DNA of 64,000 nt, taken from the NCBI GenBank assembly GCA_016213785.1, contig JACQZQ010000103.1:1-64000 (forward strand), written 5' to 3'. The DNA comes from Acidobacteriota bacterium (GTDB taxonomy: Bacteria; Acidobacteriota; Blastocatellia; Chloracidobacteriales; JADJPF01). The notes below the pieces were generated by a model. The model saw nothing but the letters and a program-made list of their open reading frames with translations, ran no database searches and was not told the origin of the DNA. A program made the position numbers and the translations under genes. Below are positions 26,399-36,355 of this stretch, piece after piece; the first letter of the stretch is position 1, and each line of letters starts with the position of its first letter.

Positions 26399-27220
26399 TT
26401 ATTTTGGGCGAAAACAAAAAATTTGTCTGCTAAAAGTAATTGTCATTTCTTCTAGTTTATCGAATTTCTCTTTTTCACGATGTCGTGCACCTCGATAAGT
26501 AGTTAATAGTAAATCATTTAATAAATCTTTGTTTAAGTGCTGCTGATATTTTACAGTGCTTAAGTTAAGAAAAACAAAGTCTCTATTAAATAACTCTAAG
26601 GTGTTCTCACTGCGATCTCGTAAAACGCCTTTCTCCATTATGCTTTCCCTAAGTTCAATTAGATCATCTGGTGCAGGAACTACAATTAATAGATAGCCTT
26701 CTGGTAAAAGAACACGCTTAAACTCGCTAGGATTTTTACGGGCAGTAATAGACATTACAATATTAAATTCCTTATCAGGATAAGGTAAAAACCTATCAGC
26801 ATTAGTAACTATCCAAGTAGCATTTTTATAGTAGCGTGAAGCCAGATCAATTGCTTCAACAGAAATATCTAAACCACTAGCATAAGCAGAATATTTATTC
26901 ATTATTGAGTTTAAGTAAAAGCCCTCGCCACAACCTACATCTAAGATTTTAGGGAAGTTTTCAAAATTAAAATCTTTAATAATTTCTACTATTTTATCTG
27001 CAACTCTATTATCTTGACCGCTCATCAAAAGCCTATGGCGAGCAACTACAGCCTGTTTGCTATCTCCAGGATTTAAGGAGCGTTTATCTTGAGGCTGTAG
27101 TAAATTTACATAACCTCTACTTGAAATATCAAAACTATGACCCAAAGGGCAAACAAATATTTTTTCCGCTCTTTGGAGTGCTTTATGACAATTTCGTACA
27201 GTGCAAAGTAAATTTATCAT
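26399..27220 (-). CDS. RlmA-type 23S rRNA (guanine-N1) methyltransferase-like protein
   Basis: 273 residues. A zinc-binding head (C-T-V-R-N-C, then C-P-L-G-H-S-F-D) leads into the RlmA hallmark G-Y-V-N-L-L-Q-P and the A-R-H-R-L-L-M-S-G segment. The SAM-binding motif follows as I-L-D-V-G-C-G-E-G-F-Y-L, and the family's S-I-T-A-R-K-N-P-S-E-F-K-R-V-L is present. E. coli RlmA methylates G745 in 23S rRNA, its relative TlrB G748. The first Cys pair is spaced C-x4-C where x2 is usual. It converges with the large kinase gene with a 10-base gap. Confidence 0.83.
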   Translation of the reverse strand: MINLLCTVRNCHKALQRAEKIFVCPLGHSFDISSRGYVNLLQPQDKRSLNPGDSKQAVVARHRLLMSGQDNRVADKIVEIIKDFNFENFPKILDVGCGEGFYLNSIMNKYSAYASGLDISVEAIDLASRYYKNATWIVTNADRFLPYPDKEFNIVMSITARKNPSEFKRVLLPEGYLLIVVPAPDDLIELRESIMEKGVLRDRSENTLELFNRDFVFLNLSTVKYQQHLNKDLLNDLLLTTYRGARHREKEKFDKLEEMTITFSRQIFCFRPK

Positions 27221-27285
27221 TCAATTAAATCTTTTCTTTCTAAGTAAGTAGTAAAAGTGGTATAAAAACCTTAAACCTCTATTTT

Positions 27286-28167
27286 ATGAGTAAATTTATG
27301 ATAAATAAGATAAATAAGTTTTTTATTATTATTTTCTTTTTATTGCTAAGTGCTAGTACAGTTTTAAGCCAAACTAAATTTAGTTCTAATACTCTAGAAG
27401 CAGAAGAAATTCTTACTCAAGGTTTATCAGAAAAAAACCCTGAAAAACGTAAAGAAGCCGTTGTAGCATTAAGTCTAGCAGGCAATAATATCAAAGTTAT
27501 TTCCCTCTTAACTAGAGCATTAAAAGATCCTGATGTTAATGTTAGATTAGCTGCTTGTGCTAGTTTAGCTGAAATTAAAGATAATCGTGCTATTACGGTA
27601 CTAGAAGAATCACTTAATGATCCTGTTGCAGAAGTTACTTTTGCAGCAGCACAAGCGCTTTGGCAAATGAATCAAAATTCTGGTAAAGAAGTGCTTATGG
27701 CTGTACTTGCAGGTGAACAAAAAACTAGCTCAAGTTATCTTTCTAAACAAAAACGTGACACAATGCGAATGATGAAAAACCCTAGCGGGCTATTTAAGTT
27801 TATCTTAAAAACTGGTATTGGGTTTGTTCCTGTGCCAGGCGTAGAAGCTGGTTTTACTTCTATGGAAGAATTGCTGAAAAACTCTAATATTTCTGGTCGT
27901 GCCTTAGCAGCACTTTTACTAGCTAAAGATAACGATCCTGACTCATTAGAATTACTTAAAGACGCTCTTATAGACAAAGATTGGTCAGTACGTGCAGCCG
28001 CAGCCCATGCCATCGCCTTACGTAATCAACCAGGAGCAAGCAAAAGTTTAACTCCTCTTTTCCAAGATAAAAAAGAAGAAGTTCGTTTTCGTGCAGCCGC
28101 AGCTTATTTAAGATTAGAATTCTCAGGAAAAAATTTTAACTCAAAACTTAGAAAAAAAAATAAGTAA
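27286..28167 (+). CDS. Secreted HEAT-repeat protein
   Basis: 293 residues with a clear signal peptide (hydrophobic F-F-I-I-I-F-F-L-L-L-S-A-S-T-V-L-S-Q). HEAT/PBS-lyase-like repeats follow: P-D-V-N-V-R-L-A-A-C-A-S-L-A, P-V-A-E-V-T-F-A-A-A-Q-A-L, K-D-W-S-V-R-A-A-A-A-H-A-I-A and K-E-E-V-R-F-R-A-A-A-A-Y-L. They form a helical scaffold for protein binding in the periplasm. A loop near residues 145-190, G-F-V-P-V-P-G-V-E-A-G, interrupts the repeats. There is no enzymatic motif. Convergent with the pullulanase gene. Confidence 0.82.
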   Translation: MSKFMINKINKFFIIIFFLLLSASTVLSQTKFSSNTLEAEEILTQGLSEKNPEKRKEAVVALSLAGNNIKVISLLTRALKDPDVNVRLAACASLAEIKDNRAITVLEESLNDPVAEVTFAAAQALWQMNQNSGKEVLMAVLAGEQKTSSSYLSKQKRDTMRMMKNPSGLFKFILKTGIGFVPVPGVEAGFTSMEELLKNSNISGRALAALLLAKDNDPDSLELLKDALIDKDWSVRAAAAHAIALRNQPGASKSLTPLFQDKKEEVRFRAAAAYLRLEFSGKNFNSKLRKKNK

Positions 28168-28175
28168 CTTAAAAT

Positions 28176-30182
28176 TTATTTAGTCCTATTTTCAGCTAAA
28201 ACTAATGCACTATATTTAGAGATTTCTATTACTTTATTTATACTTTTTACTTGAGAAATAGGTTCATTTCCAGAATTAAACTGATTAACAAAAACTTGCC
28301 AATTACCTTCAGGAATATTTAACTCATAAGTTTTATTACTAGCATTTAATAAAACTAAAGCACGTTGCCAAGAGTCCTTTCCAGTAACATCTGTAATTAA
28401 ATAAGCAATAACCCCCTTTGGCAATTGATAATTTAGGTCTTGATCTAGAAATTTTATTGCTTGTTTTATCTCATCTTTACTAGTCATACGAAACATTAAA
28501 TGGTTTTTACGTAATTTAATTAGCCCTTGATAATAACGATAAATATCATAGTTAGTAGCCTTTTCACGCCAACGTATCATATTGAGTGCATCAGATTTAT
28601 TATAACTATTTTCATCACCTCCCTTAGAGCGCAAAAATTCTTGACCACTTTGGAAAAATGGTAGCCCTTGAGAAGTAAAGAGAATTGCTGCCCCTAAACG
28701 AGCCATTGCACGGCGATCAGCATCTGTAAGGCTACTATCATCAAAAGTAGAAATCATTAAGCGATCCCAAAATGTATGATTATCATGGCACTCAACATAA
28801 TTAAGGCTTTCTTGTGGGTTATCAGTAAAATCTTCTGTTGAACCAACTATTCCTATTTTTATTTTTTCTATGTTATTACCAGTTTGAATATATCCACGTT
28901 CTCTAGCTTGAAAAACGCTCCCCTTCAAAGCATCTCGAAAATTATCATTAAATACAGAAAAGCCAAGGCTACGTTGTTTTCCCTTATTGGTAATTGATAG
29001 GGGAGTTTCTCCAGCAGACCAAGGTTCACCATAAACTAATATATTTTTATCTATTTTATGAAGTTCTTGAACTATTTCTTTCATAGTTTCTAGATCAATT
29101 AATCCCATTAAATCAAACCTAAAGCCATCAACTCCATATTCATTAACCCAATATTTTACTGAATCTATTATAAAACGCCGTGCCATAGGTGCTTCAGATC
29201 GAAACTCATTTCCTACACCAGAACCATTCCAATAACTACCATCCATTTTACGACGGTAGTAATAACCAGGAACTAATCCTTCAAAACTATAAACTCTCCC
29301 TTTTATATCCTCCATAGTATGGTTATAAACTACATCAAGAATTACTTTTATACCTTTTTTATGTAGCATATCAACCATTTGTTTAAGTTCTCTTACAGGA
29401 TTTTTTTCTAAACTATTAATTGAATAAGAATTTTCTGGGCTGTTAAAGTGAACTGAATCATAGCCCCAACCATATTGATCAATATTTTCCTGGTTTTGAA
29501 ATTCCATAACAGGCATTACTTGTACTGTATTAATACCAAGCTCTACTAAATGATCAAGCCCTGTTGATATATCAGGACGTTGATATAAAGAAGTGCCTTC
29601 TTCTATAAAACTTAAGTATTTACCCCTCTGCTGAATAGTAGAGTCTGGATCAATAGTAAAATCTCTTATATGCATTTCATAGATTATTGAATCAGCAATA
29701 GGAAATTGTGGCCTTGGAGAAACCTTAAAATCATCATAAACAACGATAGCTCGACCATTATGAGCAGTAACAGCACGAGCAAAGGGATCTATAAGCTCAC
29801 GATTTGGATCAAATCCAGGATCATTACCCGAAGCAGTAAATGTGTAATAAAGCCCAAGGCAATCTTTTGATACCAAAACTTCCCAACTTCCATCATTATT
29901 TTTAGACATTGAAAAAACTTCTGCATTACCTTTAGTAGGAGTTTGATAAAGGCGCAAAACTAACTTTTCAGCAGTCGGAGCAAATACACGAAAAGTAGTA
30001 GAGGATTTACTATAAATTGCCCCTAGCTCTTGAGTGCAAATAAATTTATCTGCTGGATGTGATAGCTGTTGATTGGTTTCTAATTTTATTACTGAAGGAC
30101 ATAGTATTAAGAATAAGAAGAATAATAATAAAAGACTGGTTTGCTTAAAGTGATTGGTTAAAGACTTGTGTAATATATTCAT
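28176..30182 (-). CDS. pulA: Type I pullulanase (GH13), exported
   Basis: 668 residues. An N-terminal hydrophobic segment (S-L-L-L-L-F-F-L-F-L-I-L-C) targets it to the envelope. A CBM48-like domain (about 55-135) precedes the GH13 barrel. The type I pullulanase signature appears as Y-G-W-G-Y-D-S at 237-243. The catalytic residues are Asp357 (G-F-R-F-D), Glu386 (Y-G-E-P-W) and Asp467 (E-C-H-D-N-H-T). It cuts alpha-1,6 branches in pullulan and starch-derived dextrins. It lies next to a divergent GH13 gene and near a maltodextrin transporter, in keeping with starch use. Confidence 0.92.
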   Translation of the reverse strand: MNILHKSLTNHFKQTSLLLLFFLFLILCPSVIKLETNQQLSHPADKFICTQELGAIYSKSSTTFRVFAPTAEKLVLRLYQTPTKGNAEVFSMSKNNDGSWEVLVSKDCLGLYYTFTASGNDPGFDPNRELIDPFARAVTAHNGRAIVVYDDFKVSPRPQFPIADSIIYEMHIRDFTIDPDSTIQQRGKYLSFIEEGTSLYQRPDISTGLDHLVELGINTVQVMPVMEFQNQENIDQYGWGYDSVHFNSPENSYSINSLEKNPVRELKQMVDMLHKKGIKVILDVVYNHTMEDIKGRVYSFEGLVPGYYYRRKMDGSYWNGSGVGNEFRSEAPMARRFIIDSVKYWVNEYGVDGFRFDLMGLIDLETMKEIVQELHKIDKNILVYGEPWSAGETPLSITNKGKQRSLGFSVFNDNFRDALKGSVFQARERGYIQTGNNIEKIKIGIVGSTEDFTDNPQESLNYVECHDNHTFWDRLMISTFDDSSLTDADRRAMARLGAAILFTSQGLPFFQSGQEFLRSKGGDENSYNKSDALNMIRWREKATNYDIYRYYQGLIKLRKNHLMFRMTSKDEIKQAIKFLDQDLNYQLPKGVIAYLITDVTGKDSWQRALVLLNASNKTYELNIPEGNWQVFVNQFNSGNEPISQVKSINKVIEISKYSALVLAENRTK

Positions 30183-30327
30183 AATTTTATGTTGGCCTTA
30201 AATTAGTATTTATTGGGAGTTAATAGGCAACAAAACTATAGTACTTGACGATAAAATGAATGACCGTTCAATTTTTCATTCTAAAATTTTAACACTAAAA
30301 TTTTAAGTAAAGTAATAAGGAGTAGCA

Positions 30328-33300
30328 ATGGCAGTCAACCGCATTGGTAATAATAACTTACCTAATACTGAGCAAACCAAGGTAGAAACAACAAAAACAG
30401 CTAGTACAACAGAAAATAGTAAAGCAATTGATAGTCAATATATTAAATCTCAACCTATGTTTAATTCTCCTCAACCTTTGCGCTCAAAACGCAATAGTAT
30501 GAAAGGCTCTTTTCTTCGTAATCAAATAGAAGACCGCTTAAGTATAAAAAACACTGCAAGTTCGGCTATAGGATCGCTACAGGCCGCTTCAATAGGTCAA
30601 GCAAAAACAATTAGTGCGGTTGATAGTCTTGCTACTACTACTACTGCTAAACGAACAGTTACTTTTACTTATGATACAGGCGCACATAAAGATCTTACAA
30701 ATATTCAATTAAAGGGAAGTTGGAATAAAACTACTGGAGAATTTGACCCTACATGGGGAAAAGGTGACTCTATTCCAATGACATCTTTAGGCAATGGTAA
30801 ATGGTCAGTTACTTTAGAACTAGCCGATGATGGTCAACAACATAACTGGGAATGGGGTGTAGTAGCTGATGGGCCATCAGGCAAAGGTCAATGGGCTGTA
30901 ATGGGTGAAGGTAATCTTAAGTTTTCGCTAAATGAAAATACTAAACAAGTCAACTACTCAGCAACAACTTATCATGAAATGGGTGCTCATAAGAATGGAA
31001 ATGATATTGGCTTTAAGTTTTGGGCACCAGATGCTAAAGATGTCAAAGTTAAGGTCTTTGATCAAAATGGTCGAGCTAAACTTGTATCAATGACTAAAGA
31101 TAGTGAAGGCAATTGGTCAGCTAAAGTAGCTAATGGTTGGAAAACAATGGAAGGTAAAGCTTATGTTTATCAAGTTACTGATTCATCAGGTAAGCTTGTA
31201 GAACGTACAGATCCTTATGCTCGTCAAATGCAAGGTGAACAAGTCGGTGTAGGAAGAACTTATGTAAATAATAAAGGTGAGCGAGTTAATCAGTTTTATA
31301 TGGATCCAGCTATTTATCAAAAATATAAATCACAAATTGAAGGAAGCGATCCAGAAATTTCCAATACTGCACGTCAAAAAGCTTATGCTGAGTCAAGAAG
31401 CGAGCTTATTAATTTTGAAATAGACGATCAACCAAATATTGAAAGCGCTTATTTGGTCTTAAAAGATTCTAATGGTCATCAACTAACTAAAAGCGAATTA
31501 TTAACACGTTTAGGGCAATTTGACTCTACTTTGATTGATAAATTAAATGGGGGTAAAGCCAATAACTTATGGCTTAATAATGTTGATGATAAAGGCCGTA
31601 TTAAGATGACTAACCAATCTGGTAGCTGGTCAGCTTTAGTCAACAATTTAGATAAGCTAGTTGGATTAAAATATGAATTCCAAGCTTATGAACGTAAACC
31701 TAATGGACAGTTAGGTTTAGTAGGCGACACAAATAATAATAGTAGACTTACCTCAGCAGAACTAAAGGCCACAGCCTTTAATGACAAATGGGATAACACT
31801 ATTAGCAATTCAAGTGGGCGATCATTTCGGGGTGCTGTAATTGCTGATACTACACATGCTTGGAGAAATGATAGTGCTCCTCGCGAAAAAGACCGCAATA
31901 AATGGGTAATTTATCAATTCCATACAGGTAGTTTCTATGGGCAAGGCGCAAATGCCAATCGTTCTACATTTGAAGATGTAATGAATAAACTTGATTACTT
32001 TAAGAGCCTTGGTATCAACACTTTAGAAATGCTTCCATCTAATGAAGTAGAAGGAAATCGTGATTGGGGCTATATGGGTGCAAATAGCCTTGCGGTAGAA
32101 AGCTCTTATGGTTTTACAGATAACAATGGCAAGTATGTTTCAGGAGCAGAAGCTCTTAAACTCTTTATTGATATGGCTCATTCCAAAGGCTTTAATGTAA
32201 TTAACGACGTAGTTTATAACCATATAGGCGGCGATCATAATGATTTATGGAATATTGATGGTAAAGAAAACCCCTACTTTAATTGGTCAAAAGAGCCTGG
32301 TAAATTTGAGCAAAGAAATACCCCTTGGGGGGCAATGCCTGCATATAACAATCCTAAAGTAAAACAACTCTTTGTTGACCATGCGGTAGCTCAACTAGAT
32401 GAGTTTCATTTTGATGGGTTACGTTTTGACTTTACTGAACCTATCAAAGGCGCTGGTGGTGAGGCTGGATGGAATATGATGAGAGAAATGAACCGTCAAC
32501 TCCATTTCCTTAAACCAGATACATTTATTGCTGCCGAACAATTTGACTATGATCCTTCACTTACACGCGCTGCAAAAGCTGATGGAACAGGCGGAGGTTT
32601 TGATGCCCAATGGTATACAGAGTTTCAACACCGTTTAGTTAGAGATAATGATAATCCTGGTATTATCCAGCAAGCTGCCAATAATCAACGTACTGATATG
32701 GATAAGTTTATGCAAATGCTTACTAATCCTCGTGGGCTTGATAGCTGGGCAAATGCTGTAACTGTTATTTCTAATCATGATGAAGTTGGAAATGCTGAAC
32801 GTACTATTGATACTGCTGATGGTGCTGGAGATGGCAAAATGCCTTCACAATGGGCTAGAAACGCTGCACGGTTTGCGGCTGGTATAGGGCTAGCATCACC
32901 TGGTGTTCCAATGTTTTTCCAAGGTGATGAATCAATGGCATCTAATAATTTTAAGTGGGGAGTACCTTCTACTTGGGACTCTGGCTGGGACTGGCAATCT
33001 GTAGGAGCTAATTGGGATTGGAGCAAAATTAGTTTTAATGATAACCAAAAACAACTCTATACAAAACTCTTTGATATGACTCCAGAGGCTCGGGCAAAAG
33101 ATCCTGGTTTTACAAATCTATCTGCTGCTGATCGCCAAGTCTTTAATGACTTAGCAGCTATGAAAGCAGAAGATCGCCCAGTAGCAATGAATAATATTTC
33201 TCGTCGTCAAACTTATGAATTTTACAAAGACGCAATTGCTCTACGCTCTTCTAGCACAGCATTTGAGGCTGATTCACAAGTAAATCGCATTTATACTCAT

Positions 33301-33555
33301 AATGATAATTCTGTAATGGCATTTTCACGTAAAGATGGCAATGAAGAATATATTATTGTTGCTAGCCTTAATCATAATAATTTAGAAGGCTACCAATTAC
33401 CACTACCTTCAGGGCAATGGAAAGAAGTACTAAATAGTGATGCTGCACGTTATGGTGGAAGTAATTTTGGTAATTATGGAGCAACACTTAATGGTGGAAA
33501 TACTCGTGTAAATATTCCTGCTGGTGGCTATGTTGTTCTAAAGAAAACTGCTTAG
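30328..33555 (+). CDS. Large GH13 alpha-amylase-like protein with Ser/Thr/Asn-rich N-terminus
   Basis: 1075 residues. There is no Sec signal peptide; the first 105 residues are disordered and rich in Ser, Thr, Asn and Gln. A starch-binding-type beta domain (about 108-215) and a CBM48-like domain (about 220-330) follow, then an insertion with an EF-hand-like D-T-N-N-N-S-R-L-T-S-A-E-L. The GH13 barrel begins near 530 (K-W-V-I-Y-Q-F-H-T-G-S-F). Its catalytic triad is complete: Asp701 (G-L-R-F-D-F), Glu737 (A-A-E-Q-F-D) and Asp818 (S-N-H-D-E-V-G-N). Overall similar to branching enzyme/maltooligosyl-type GH13 enzymes; amylase, branching or debranching action cannot be decided. The plus-strand promoter is shared with the divergent pulA. 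Confidence 0.85.
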   Translation: MAVNRIGNNNLPNTEQTKVETTKTASTTENSKAIDSQYIKSQPMFNSPQPLRSKRNSMKGSFLRNQIEDRLSIKNTASSAIGSLQAASIGQAKTISAVDSLATTTTAKRTVTFTYDTGAHKDLTNIQLKGSWNKTTGEFDPTWGKGDSIPMTSLGNGKWSVTLELADDGQQHNWEWGVVADGPSGKGQWAVMGEGNLKFSLNENTKQVNYSATTYHEMGAHKNGNDIGFKFWAPDAKDVKVKVFDQNGRAKLVSMTKDSEGNWSAKVANGWKTMEGKAYVYQVTDSSGKLVERTDPYARQMQGEQVGVGRTYVNNKGERVNQFYMDPAIYQKYKSQIEGSDPEISNTARQKAYAESRSELINFEIDDQPNIESAYLVLKDSNGHQLTKSELLTRLGQFDSTLIDKLNGGKANNLWLNNVDDKGRIKMTNQSGSWSALVNNLDKLVGLKYEFQAYERKPNGQLGLVGDTNNNSRLTSAELKATAFNDKWDNTISNSSGRSFRGAVIADTTHAWRNDSAPREKDRNKWVIYQFHTGSFYGQGANANRSTFEDVMNKLDYFKSLGINTLEMLPSNEVEGNRDWGYMGANSLAVESSYGFTDNNGKYVSGAEALKLFIDMAHSKGFNVINDVVYNHIGGDHNDLWNIDGKENPYFNWSKEPGKFEQRNTPWGAMPAYNNPKVKQLFVDHAVAQLDEFHFDGLRFDFTEPIKGAGGEAGWNMMREMNRQLHFLKPDTFIAAEQFDYDPSLTRAAKADGTGGGFDAQWYTEFQHRLVRDNDNPGIIQQAANNQRTDMDKFMQMLTNPRGLDSWANAVTVISNHDEVGNAERTIDTADGAGDGKMPSQWARNAARFAAGIGLASPGVPMFFQGDESMASNNFKWGVPSTWDSGWDWQSVGANWDWSKISFNDNQKQLYTKLFDMTPEARAKDPGFTNLSAADRQVFNDLAAMKAEDRPVAMNNISRRQTYEFYKDAIALRSSSTAFEADSQVNRIYTHNDNSVMAFSRKDGNEEYIIVASLNHNNLEGYQLPLPSGQWKEVLNSDAARYGGSNFGNYGATLNGGNTRVNIPAGGYVVLKKTA

Positions 33556-33576
33556 CATAAAACTTTTTATAAATAA

Positions 33577-33617
33577 AAAAAGGCTAGTTTAAACAATAAA
33601 ATTAAACTAGCCTTTTT
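33577..33617. terminator. Bidirectional terminator between amylase and malE-like gene
   Basis: AAAAAGGCTAGTTTAA pairs perfectly with TTAAACTAGCCTTTTT across a nine-base loop. With A-runs on one side and T-runs on the other it can end transcripts from both convergent genes. Confidence 0.9.
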
Positions 33618-33645
33618 ATTTGTAATAACCTTTTTAATCAAATTT

Positions 33646-35016
33646 CTATTTATTTAAAAGCGGTAGAAAATCTCTATTTATTTCTATAGCTGAATCTTTT
33701 AGGGCTTGTTCTACGCTTTTATCCCCCTGCATAGCAAGTTGTAGGGCTGGGCCTACTACTTTTTCTTCCACTACATCCATTCGTGGGATTTTAGGGCTTG
33801 GGCGAGCCGTTTTTAGCTGTTGCATAAATGTAGCTAATTGAGGTCGTTGTGAAAGGTCAATTTTATCAAAAGCACGAATATTAACAGGGATCTGACCTAA
33901 ACTTTCTGACCAGCGTATTTGAACTTCTTCAGAAGAAAAATAACGTAAAAATTCTAGTGCGGCCTCTGGATCTTTGCAGGTTTTGAAGATAACTAGGTTT
34001 TGTCCCCCTACATTAGAGCTTGTGCCTGCTGGCCCCTCAGGGACTAAACTAACGCCAAAATCAATATTAGAAAAGCGTTTTAAGTTCCAAGGGCCTGAGA
34101 GAATCATTGCATATTTGCCATTTAAGAATCCTTGCTCAGGATTAATTGAGCCTGTTCGCCAAGCACCTGCTTCAACACCATGTTTTTTATAGAGATCTGT
34201 CATAAACTGCAAAGCTTGTTGTGCAGCAGGCTCATCAATAGTACAAACATACTTACCATTTGCATCTTTTTTGACAAACTGTGCTCCAAAAGTGTTAAAA
34301 AAAGGCATTGACCACCACAGGGAATTAAACATTCCAAAACCATATTGTTTTTTATCTTTAATGGTTAAAATTTGAGCGTACTTAATAAATTCTTCCCAAT
34401 CTTTAGGAGCACGCTCAGGATCAAGCCCTCTATCACGCAGTTCTTTAGCTGACTGTCTAAATAACTCCTTATTCCAAAAAAGAGCTACACAATTTGTTTG
34501 ATCAGGTATTCCATAAAGATGTCTTTCCCAAATTCCTTTATCTGTTTTAATTTCAACAATATTTGACTCTATTGCAGCAGGTACATACTCTTTTGCCATT
34601 TCATCAATAGTTGATTTGAAATTAGGAAGATTATCAAGCGCTACTAGTGATTTACCGTAAGCCAAAGTTAAAGGCCAAGCATTGTCAATTCGACAAATAT
34701 CAGGAGTGGCATTAGCTAAACAAGCATACTTAAGCCTTGGCATTAAACCATCATAAGGGATACGCTGTAGGTTAAGATTTACCTCTTTTCCTGTTTTGTT
34801 TAAATAATCTTTTTGAAAATCCTCTGCAATTCTTTTAAATATTTCATATTCTTGTGGGTTATAGGTTATCCAAAGTGTTAAAGTATTAGACTTAGTAATA
34901 GATGCAGTCTGACAAGCAAGATTACTAAAAGCTACTGTTAATAATAAGGAAACCAAAAATAAGCAGAAATGTCTTTTACTTAAAGAAAAGGATTTTTTTA
35001 ACATATTAAATCTCAT
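33646..35016 (-). CDS. Maltodextrin-type ABC transporter substrate-binding lipoprotein
   Basis: 456 residues. A lipoprotein signal is visible with lipobox S-N-L-A-C near residue 35. The mature protein matches extracellular solute-binding family 1: L-W-I-T-Y-N-P, I-P-D-Q-T-N-C-V-A-L-F-W-N-K-E-L-F, K-Y-A-M-I-L-S-G-P-W-N and V-G-G-Q-N-L-V-I-F. It binds oligosaccharides in the periplasm and delivers them to the permeases encoded directly downstream in coordinates but upstream in transcription (35036-37299). The sugar is inferred to be maltodextrin from the surrounding GH13 genes. Start may be ATG at 35016 or at 35004, four codons later; neither has a strong ribosome site. Confidence 0.88.
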   Translation of the reverse strand: MRFNMLKKSFSLSKRHFCLFLVSLLLTVAFSNLACQTASITKSNTLTLWITYNPQEYEIFKRIAEDFQKDYLNKTGKEVNLNLQRIPYDGLMPRLKYACLANATPDICRIDNAWPLTLAYGKSLVALDNLPNFKSTIDEMAKEYVPAAIESNIVEIKTDKGIWERHLYGIPDQTNCVALFWNKELFRQSAKELRDRGLDPERAPKDWEEFIKYAQILTIKDKKQYGFGMFNSLWWSMPFFNTFGAQFVKKDANGKYVCTIDEPAAQQALQFMTDLYKKHGVEAGAWRTGSINPEQGFLNGKYAMILSGPWNLKRFSNIDFGVSLVPEGPAGTSSNVGGQNLVIFKTCKDPEAALEFLRYFSSEEVQIRWSESLGQIPVNIRAFDKIDLSQRPQLATFMQQLKTARPSPKIPRMDVVEEKVVGPALQLAMQGDKSVEQALKDSAIEINRDFLPLLNK

Positions 35017-35035
35017 TAACTTACATAAAAAATTC

Positions 35036-36355
35036 TTATTCTTTTACTGCACCGCTTGTCATACCTTGGACAAAAAATCTTTGTGCAATAACAAATAAAA
35101 TAGTTATAGGGATAATTGAAAAACAAGCTCCTGCCATCATTTGTTCCCAACGAATATCATATTGGCCTTTGAAAAGAGCTAAACCTACTGGTAAGGTTCT
35201 ATAAGCCGAATCTGGGGTGTTAGTAATATATTGCCATAAAAAATTAGACCATTGACCAACAAATACAAGTAAAAATAGTGTTAGCATAATTGGCATTGAA
35301 AGAGGAATTACAACTTTAGTAAAAAGCTGCCATTCACTAGCACCATCAATTTTTGCTGCTTCAAAAAGCGAATCTGGAATTGTTTCAATATATTGACGTA
35401 GTAAATAAAGGCCAAAAATATTACCTAAGTGAGGAACAACCATTCCTAAATAGCTATTAATCCAGCCTAATTTGGTAACAATCGCAAACTGTGGCAACAT
35501 AAAAATTAACCCTGGAACTAGCATTGTGCTTAAGAAAATACCCCATAAAATACGCTTGCCTAAAAAGTTTTTCTTAGCAAAAACATAACCAGCCATTGTG
35601 CAAAAGGCGACTGTAAAAATCCCTGAAAAGCTTGCAACTATAAGGCTATTAAGGAAAAACTTAAGGAATGGAAAATCGCGATTAAATAATATTTCAATAA
35701 AATTCTGGTAAGTATAAATTTCTTTTATGCCATCCCAAAAACCTCTAGCATAACTAAAGCGATAGCTATAATCACCTGGGGTTAAGCCATCAACTTGCCC
35801 AGTAAAATAACCATCTGAATCTGTTTTAGTTAACTCTATTTCACGGCCATCTGCTAGTAATGCTTTTACTGGTAAAAGACCTCTGCCAAGAAAACGAAAT
35901 GTAATGGAGTTATTTTTTGATAAAGAAGCATTTTTTAGTTTTGTATTACTAGATAAATCTGTAGCGACTTGCAATTTAGACTTAATACCACTCCCAACAC
36001 CATCAATAATAAATTCATATTCATATTCACCTTGGGCGACATCATAGAAATTAACCCAAAAAGTTCCATTATCATTACTCATTTCAACTAGTTGATCTTT
36101 ATTAAAACTAGTTTGCACTTGCACAGATTGTGCTGAATCGCTATGGTACTCTAAGGTTACTTGATTAGTTTTTCCTACAGTAATTTGATAGGGAGCAGTT
36201 AAAGCATTTGGTTCTGGTAGAAACTCTAGTTTTAATGCTTGTCCCTGTTGTTTACACGCAATAATAAGCATCCAAAAAAGAGGAAGTAAGGCAATTAAAC
36301 AACCTATAGAAAGCACAACATAAACAAAAAAATTTTTTAGTGAAAATCTTTCCAT
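35036..36355 (-). CDS. MalG-like ABC permease with large periplasmic insertion
   Basis: 439 residues, about 150 more than usual. The first membrane helix (V-V-L-S-I-G-C-L-I-A-L-L-P-L-F-W-M) is followed by a beta-rich insertion of about 165 residues (about 45-210), apparently two Ig/E-set-like units (G-T-F-W-V-N-F-Y-D-V-A-Q-G-E-Y-E-Y and D-G-Y-F-T-G-Q-V-D-G-L-T-P-G-D-Y-S-Y). The remaining helices carry the coupling motif E-A-A-K-I-D-G-A-S-E-W-Q-L-F-T-K-V-V-I-P-L. The insertion sits where it would face the binding protein. ATG overlaps the stop of the preceding permease by one base (TAATG). Confidence 0.88.
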   Translation of the reverse strand: MERFSLKNFFVYVVLSIGCLIALLPLFWMLIIACKQQGQALKLEFLPEPNALTAPYQITVGKTNQVTLEYHSDSAQSVQVQTSFNKDQLVEMSNDNGTFWVNFYDVAQGEYEYEFIIDGVGSGIKSKLQVATDLSSNTKLKNASLSKNNSITFRFLGRGLLPVKALLADGREIELTKTDSDGYFTGQVDGLTPGDYSYRFSYARGFWDGIKEIYTYQNFIEILFNRDFPFLKFFLNSLIVASFSGIFTVAFCTMAGYVFAKKNFLGKRILWGIFLSTMLVPGLIFMLPQFAIVTKLGWINSYLGMVVPHLGNIFGLYLLRQYIETIPDSLFEAAKIDGASEWQLFTKVVIPLSMPIMLTLFLLVFVGQWSNFLWQYITNTPDSAYRTLPVGLALFKGQYDIRWEQMMAGACFSIIPITILFVIAQRFFVQGMTSGAVKE

